Source of the DNA: an uncultured Pseudobdellovibrionaceae bacterium
Lineage (GTDB): Bacteria; Bdellovibrionota; Bdellovibrionia; Bdellovibrionales; Bdellovibrionaceae
Assembly: GCA_937900305.1 (NCBI GenBank)
Contig: CALCCV010000592.1
Coordinates: 1-8,438 of the forward strand
DNA: 8,438 bases
Direction: 5' to 3'
A program made the translations under genes and the position numbers. The notes below the pieces were generated by a model. That model ran no database searches, was not told the origin of the DNA, and worked only from the letters and a program-made list of their open reading frames with translations. Within the stretch, counting starts at the first letter, position 1. Each line of letters starts with the position of its first letter. Positions 6,268 to 8,438 of the stretch are shown here, piece by piece.

Positions 6268-6296
6268 TTGTAATTAAATGATGCAGCTGTTATAAT
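6268..6296 (+). promoter_or_regulatory. Sigma70-type promoter giving a leaderless transcript
   Basis: TTGTAA (6268-6273, four of six consensus bases) is followed after exactly 17 bases by a perfect TATAAT (6291-6296). The expected first base of the RNA is about 6303, one to three bases before the GTG start at 6305, leaving no room for a ribosome site. It is the strongest promoter match I see in the window. Confidence 0.7.
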
Positions 6297-6304
6297 TCAC
6301 GACT

Positions 6305-7633
6305 GTGAAAATCGCCTTCGTGCTTCTTATTTTTTTTCTAGCGACAGCTTCCCATGGGCGAGGTGGCGCGAACGTCAAGTCCAACGGAATTGGACGTGGT
6401 GGTGGTTCGTACTCTGGAGTCTTGCGCTTTTTGGGATTGTCACAGTCTTTAGACAGTCTTCAAGAGCCGACTTTTGTGGATCGATTCGATGAAATTTACG
6501 AACGAAGAGTTGAGTTTCACCTAAAAGATGACCTTCGTCCCTATGTTCGGTTTAGTGAGCGAATGCCAAAGACACTTGCTCAGTATCAACAAGAATTTTT
6601 AAATTCGGGACTGATGGGTCTCAATCGACTGAGAAAGATCATCACTAGAGAAGGTGAGCTGACAGACTTTGCAGGAGAGAAACTACGAATCACATCCGCC
6701 ACTCTCGATGAAGCCGAAAAGCACTTGCGCTTAATTACGAGCGAAAACTCTCCCTTGTTTTCGATAAACAATGGACTCAAAGATGAAACCACGGGCAAGG
6801 TACTTACTGCAGTCAATTTTTCTGCTGAAGGTAGAGTCGAGGTCAACGCTCTTGAGTGGGACTATGTTGGGTATTTGTTTCGGGATTTTGTCGCCGAAGA
6901 AATTCTGCAAATGATTGTGGTGCACGAACTTCTCTCACTAAAACCATTTGAAGTTGAATGGAGCAATTACTATCCCGTCTCATCTCGTCTCTGCAAACGG
7001 ACCTTTGAAAGAATCAAAATCGATGGCTCGACGAATTTGATCTACAACTTGAACCGCAACCGCTGGTTGCAAATCGATGAAAACCTTCGCCTTCATGAAT
7101 TTATTGTCGCTTATAATTTGATTCCATTTCCTTTTTCTGACAACTCAATCTTCGTTCATGAGTATTTCACGACTCCCTATAGTCGGGACGAAATTCTCTC
7201 GCGTCTTGAAGATTTTTATCGGCAAAGAAAATATCCAGAAATGCCATGGCAGCAACTCAAAGCCAACCTCGCTGAAAAAAGAGAACTGAGAGTCATCTGT
7301 GAGTATTGGACGCCTTCTTGTCTCTCCGGCGCGATTCTAGAAGTCCGCCTCAACTGGCAGGACCCAGTCCTGCTTTATATGAATATGCAAGCTCAGTGGC
7401 TTGCGGGAAAATACAAACTGACCTGTACGGTCGGCGAAGCAGACTACAGTATCTGGCGCGAGACTTGGCAATCTGAAATCAGATGCTCCACCCAAGGAAA
7501 TCTAAAATTGATCGCTACGATCAAGGCCAATTGGGAAAAAATCACGACCTTGGCAAAAGTCAATCGCCGAGACGCCAAAGAAATCTTGTCTTGGGCTCAA
7601 TCCGACAATGTGAAACTCGAATGGCAGCCTTAG
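6305..7633 (+). CDS. Large exported protein with HELL segment, unknown function
   Basis: A 442-residue protein starting at GTG. Residues 1-18 are a signal peptide (KIAFVLLIFFLATASHG), which fixes this start because the next Met is near residue 87. The mature N-terminus is glycine-rich (RGGANVKSNGIGRGGGS). The centre holds EEILQMIVVHELLSLKPF, with H207-E208, followed by SNYYPVSSRL. From memory, related HEYL/HELL...Y..S..L segments occur in uncharacterised Bdellovibrio secreted proteins. HE also occurs at 264-265 and 285-286. The pattern is not a full HExxH zinc-protease motif, so I claim no enzyme activity. Cysteines at 230, 332, 339, 374 and 394 fit an oxidising compartment. No ribosome site precedes it. 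The promoter position implies a leaderless mRNA, and the divergent regulator probably controls it. Confidence 0.8.
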   Translation: MKIAFVLLIFFLATASHGRGGANVKSNGIGRGGGSYSGVLRFLGLSQSLDSLQEPTFVDRFDEIYERRVEFHLKDDLRPYVRFSERMPKTLAQYQQEFLNSGLMGLNRLRKIITREGELTDFAGEKLRITSATLDEAEKHLRLITSENSPLFSINNGLKDETTGKVLTAVNFSAEGRVEVNALEWDYVGYLFRDFVAEEILQMIVVHELLSLKPFEVEWSNYYPVSSRLCKRTFERIKIDGSTNLIYNLNRNRWLQIDENLRLHEFIVAYNLIPFPFSDNSIFVHEYFTTPYSRDEILSRLEDFYRQRKYPEMPWQQLKANLAEKRELRVICEYWTPSCLSGAILEVRLNWQDPVLLYMNMQAQWLAGKYKLTCTVGEADYSIWRETWQSEIRCSTQGNLKLIATIKANWEKITTLAKVNRRDAKEILSWAQSDNVKLEWQP

Positions 7634-7651
7634 AGTGCCTACCGAGCACTC
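7633..7651 (+). terminator. Short hairpin at the stop codon, weak terminator candidate
   Basis: GAGTGC (7633-7638) pairs perfectly with GCACTC (7646-7651) around a 7-base loop, beginning in the stop codon of the preceding gene. A C-rich stretch follows instead of a U-tract, so it may only protect the 3' end or be fortuitous. Confidence 0.25.
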
Positions 7652-7693
7652 CCTCCCGGGATGCTTAGGCGGTCTCTGACCCTTTGTGAGTCC

Positions 7694-8168
7694 TCAGTCA
7701 ATAATCTCGCCTTTGTTGCGAGCGAATCTCTCATTCCACTGTTGACGTTGCCCTGGTGTTTGCTTCATCCATTCAGTCACTTCACCCACAATTTTTAAGG
7801 GCGCTTCAGAACGATAGGAGCGGGTTGGATTTCCTGGAAATTTTCGATTTGTAACGTTAGGGTCATTCTCAAATGATCCTGTCGGCTCAACGATTCCTAT
7901 ACCTTGATGATCACTGAAGTTTGCCAGAACAGAGCGAGTTCCGGACCTCTTCCCATGGATTGGCTGCCGATGCGACACCGTCGGCGGTCAGATTTCCACC
8001 CACATGCTTGGTTCCAAAGATCCAGGTGAAATTGGGGAGTATCGATTTACGCGGATCGAACGGCAGGCACAAATTGTGACCAATTTAAGGTGCCCCTGGA
8101 TTGCCCCTGCTGATGCCCCATGTTATAACCGGAGCCAATCGATCATCAACTGGCGAACAGCCTGAACT
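7694..8168 (-). pseudogene. Frameshifted minus-strand pseudogene, unknown product
   Basis: Read on the minus strand, a coherent protein is spread over two frames. From about 8168 one frame gives GCSPVDDRLAPVITWGISRG, hits a TAA at 8085-8087, then continues HNLCLPFDPRKSILPNFTWI and TKHVGGNLTADGVASAANPW to a stop at 7911-7913. Near 7940-7980 the reading passes to a second frame, giving VLANFSDHQGIGIVEPTGSF and VGEVTEWMKQTPGQRQQWNE and ending at 7694. The last frame alone is open for 94 codons from an ATG at 7978, but that start has no ribosome site and its first residues look out of frame. At least one stop and one frameshift separate the parts, and the 5' end runs into the next gene's leader. 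I do not recognise the protein. Sequencing error would be the alternative cause. Confidence 0.6.
8101..8129 (+). promoter_or_regulatory. Possible promoter of the last gene with phased direct repeats
   Basis: TTGCCC (8101-8106) and TATAAC (8124-8129) are 17 bases apart and would start RNA near 8136, about 45 bases before the ATG at 8181. TGCCCC is repeated at 8091, 8102 and 8114, about one helical turn apart and across the -35 box, which could be an operator. The stretch also overlaps the pseudogene reading frame. Confidence 0.35.
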
Positions 8169-8180
8169 CGGAGAAAAATT

Positions 8181-8438
8181 ATGAAGTGCCTAGTATTAAT
8201 AGCAGCTCTTTTAACTCTCAGCGGAATTGCGCAAGCCGAACCCCTGGTCATTGACGAACGGTGCATGAACTGGGGAGGCGATATGCCTTGCCCTTACGGC
8301 AACCCGGTCGAAAACACCGAATCCTGTGGCTTCGTTAACCGAGAAAGCGTTTTGAGTTCGAGTGAATTTACTTTATCAAAGTACAATTCATCGACACAAA
8401 AATACGATGATCAAAAATGGACGGCTACGACACCAGAA
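8181..8438 (+). CDS. Start of a small exported cysteine-containing protein (3' partial)
   Basis: The reading frame is open from ATG 8181 to the window edge (86 codons). GGAG (8170-8173) lies 7 bases before the ATG. Residues 1-19 are a clear signal peptide (MKCLVLIAALLTLSGIAQA, cleaved before Glu20). The visible mature part has cysteines at 28, 37 and 49 within a Gly/Pro-rich segment (WGGDMPCPYGNPVENTESCG), followed by a polar Ser/Thr-rich stretch. It is likely a periplasmic or secreted disulfide-bonded protein. Family and length cannot be judged because the end is outside the window. Confidence 0.8.
   Translation, partial: MKCLVLIAALLTLSGIAQAEPLVIDERCMNWGGDMPCPYGNPVENTESCGFVNRESVLSSSEFTLSKYNSSTQKYDDQKWTATTPE

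Noticed and set aside
6207..6308. HExxH-type zinc protease as the function of the divergent gene
   Set aside because: The HELL segment of the product lacks the second histidine at the required spacing, so a protease call is not supported.
6586..6925. Minus-strand open frames opposite the secreted-protein gene
   Set aside because: They have no start signals and are fully covered by a well-supported gene on the plus strand.
1..8438. tRNA, rRNA, CRISPR array, insertion sequence or prophage genes
   Set aside because: I saw no tRNA-like cloverleaf, no regularly spaced repeats, and no transposase or integrase motifs on either strand.

Overview
The window looks like an accessory stretch of a Gram-negative predatory-type bacterium, most likely Bdellovibrionota. 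This rests on the style of the proteins: a lipoprotein with the unusual FQNC lipobox that I associate with Bdellovibrio, a large share of short unique exported proteins, a TPR plus winged-helix regulator of unfamiliar build, and a secreted protein with a glycine-rich N-terminus and a central HELL segment. No rRNA, tRNA, CRISPR array or insertion sequence is visible, so the assignment is an inference.

Layout. Positions 1-186 hold the end of an unknown gene, followed by a possible terminator hairpin. A GFA-type zinc protein lies on the minus strand (272-619) and ends in a 12-bp tandem duplication that doubles its stop codon. From about 620 to 2917, small exported-protein genes (1120-1611, 2105-2617) alternate with decayed coding traces (854-1039 plus, 1704-2012 minus, 2602-2909 plus). 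Next comes an RCC1-like lipoprotein (2918-4018), a structured intergenic region, and a small exported protein on the minus strand (4212-4571).

The most interesting part is the divergent pair at 4673-7633. A 499-residue protein with TPR-like helices and two apparent C-terminal winged-helix domains (minus strand) faces a 442-residue exported protein (plus strand). The gap between them carries a GAGTGAC-N7-GTCACTC dyad and a near-consensus sigma70 promoter. Its -10 box lies so close to the GTG start that the secreted-protein mRNA should be leaderless. A regulator and target pair is a natural reading, but it is an inference.

The window ends with a clearly broken minus-strand gene (7694 to about 8168, frameshift plus in-frame stop) and the start of another exported protein at 8181, cut by the window edge. 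Overall this is a region of fast gene turnover that is rich in secreted or surface proteins. Apart from the divergent pair, nothing suggests that the genes work as one operon.
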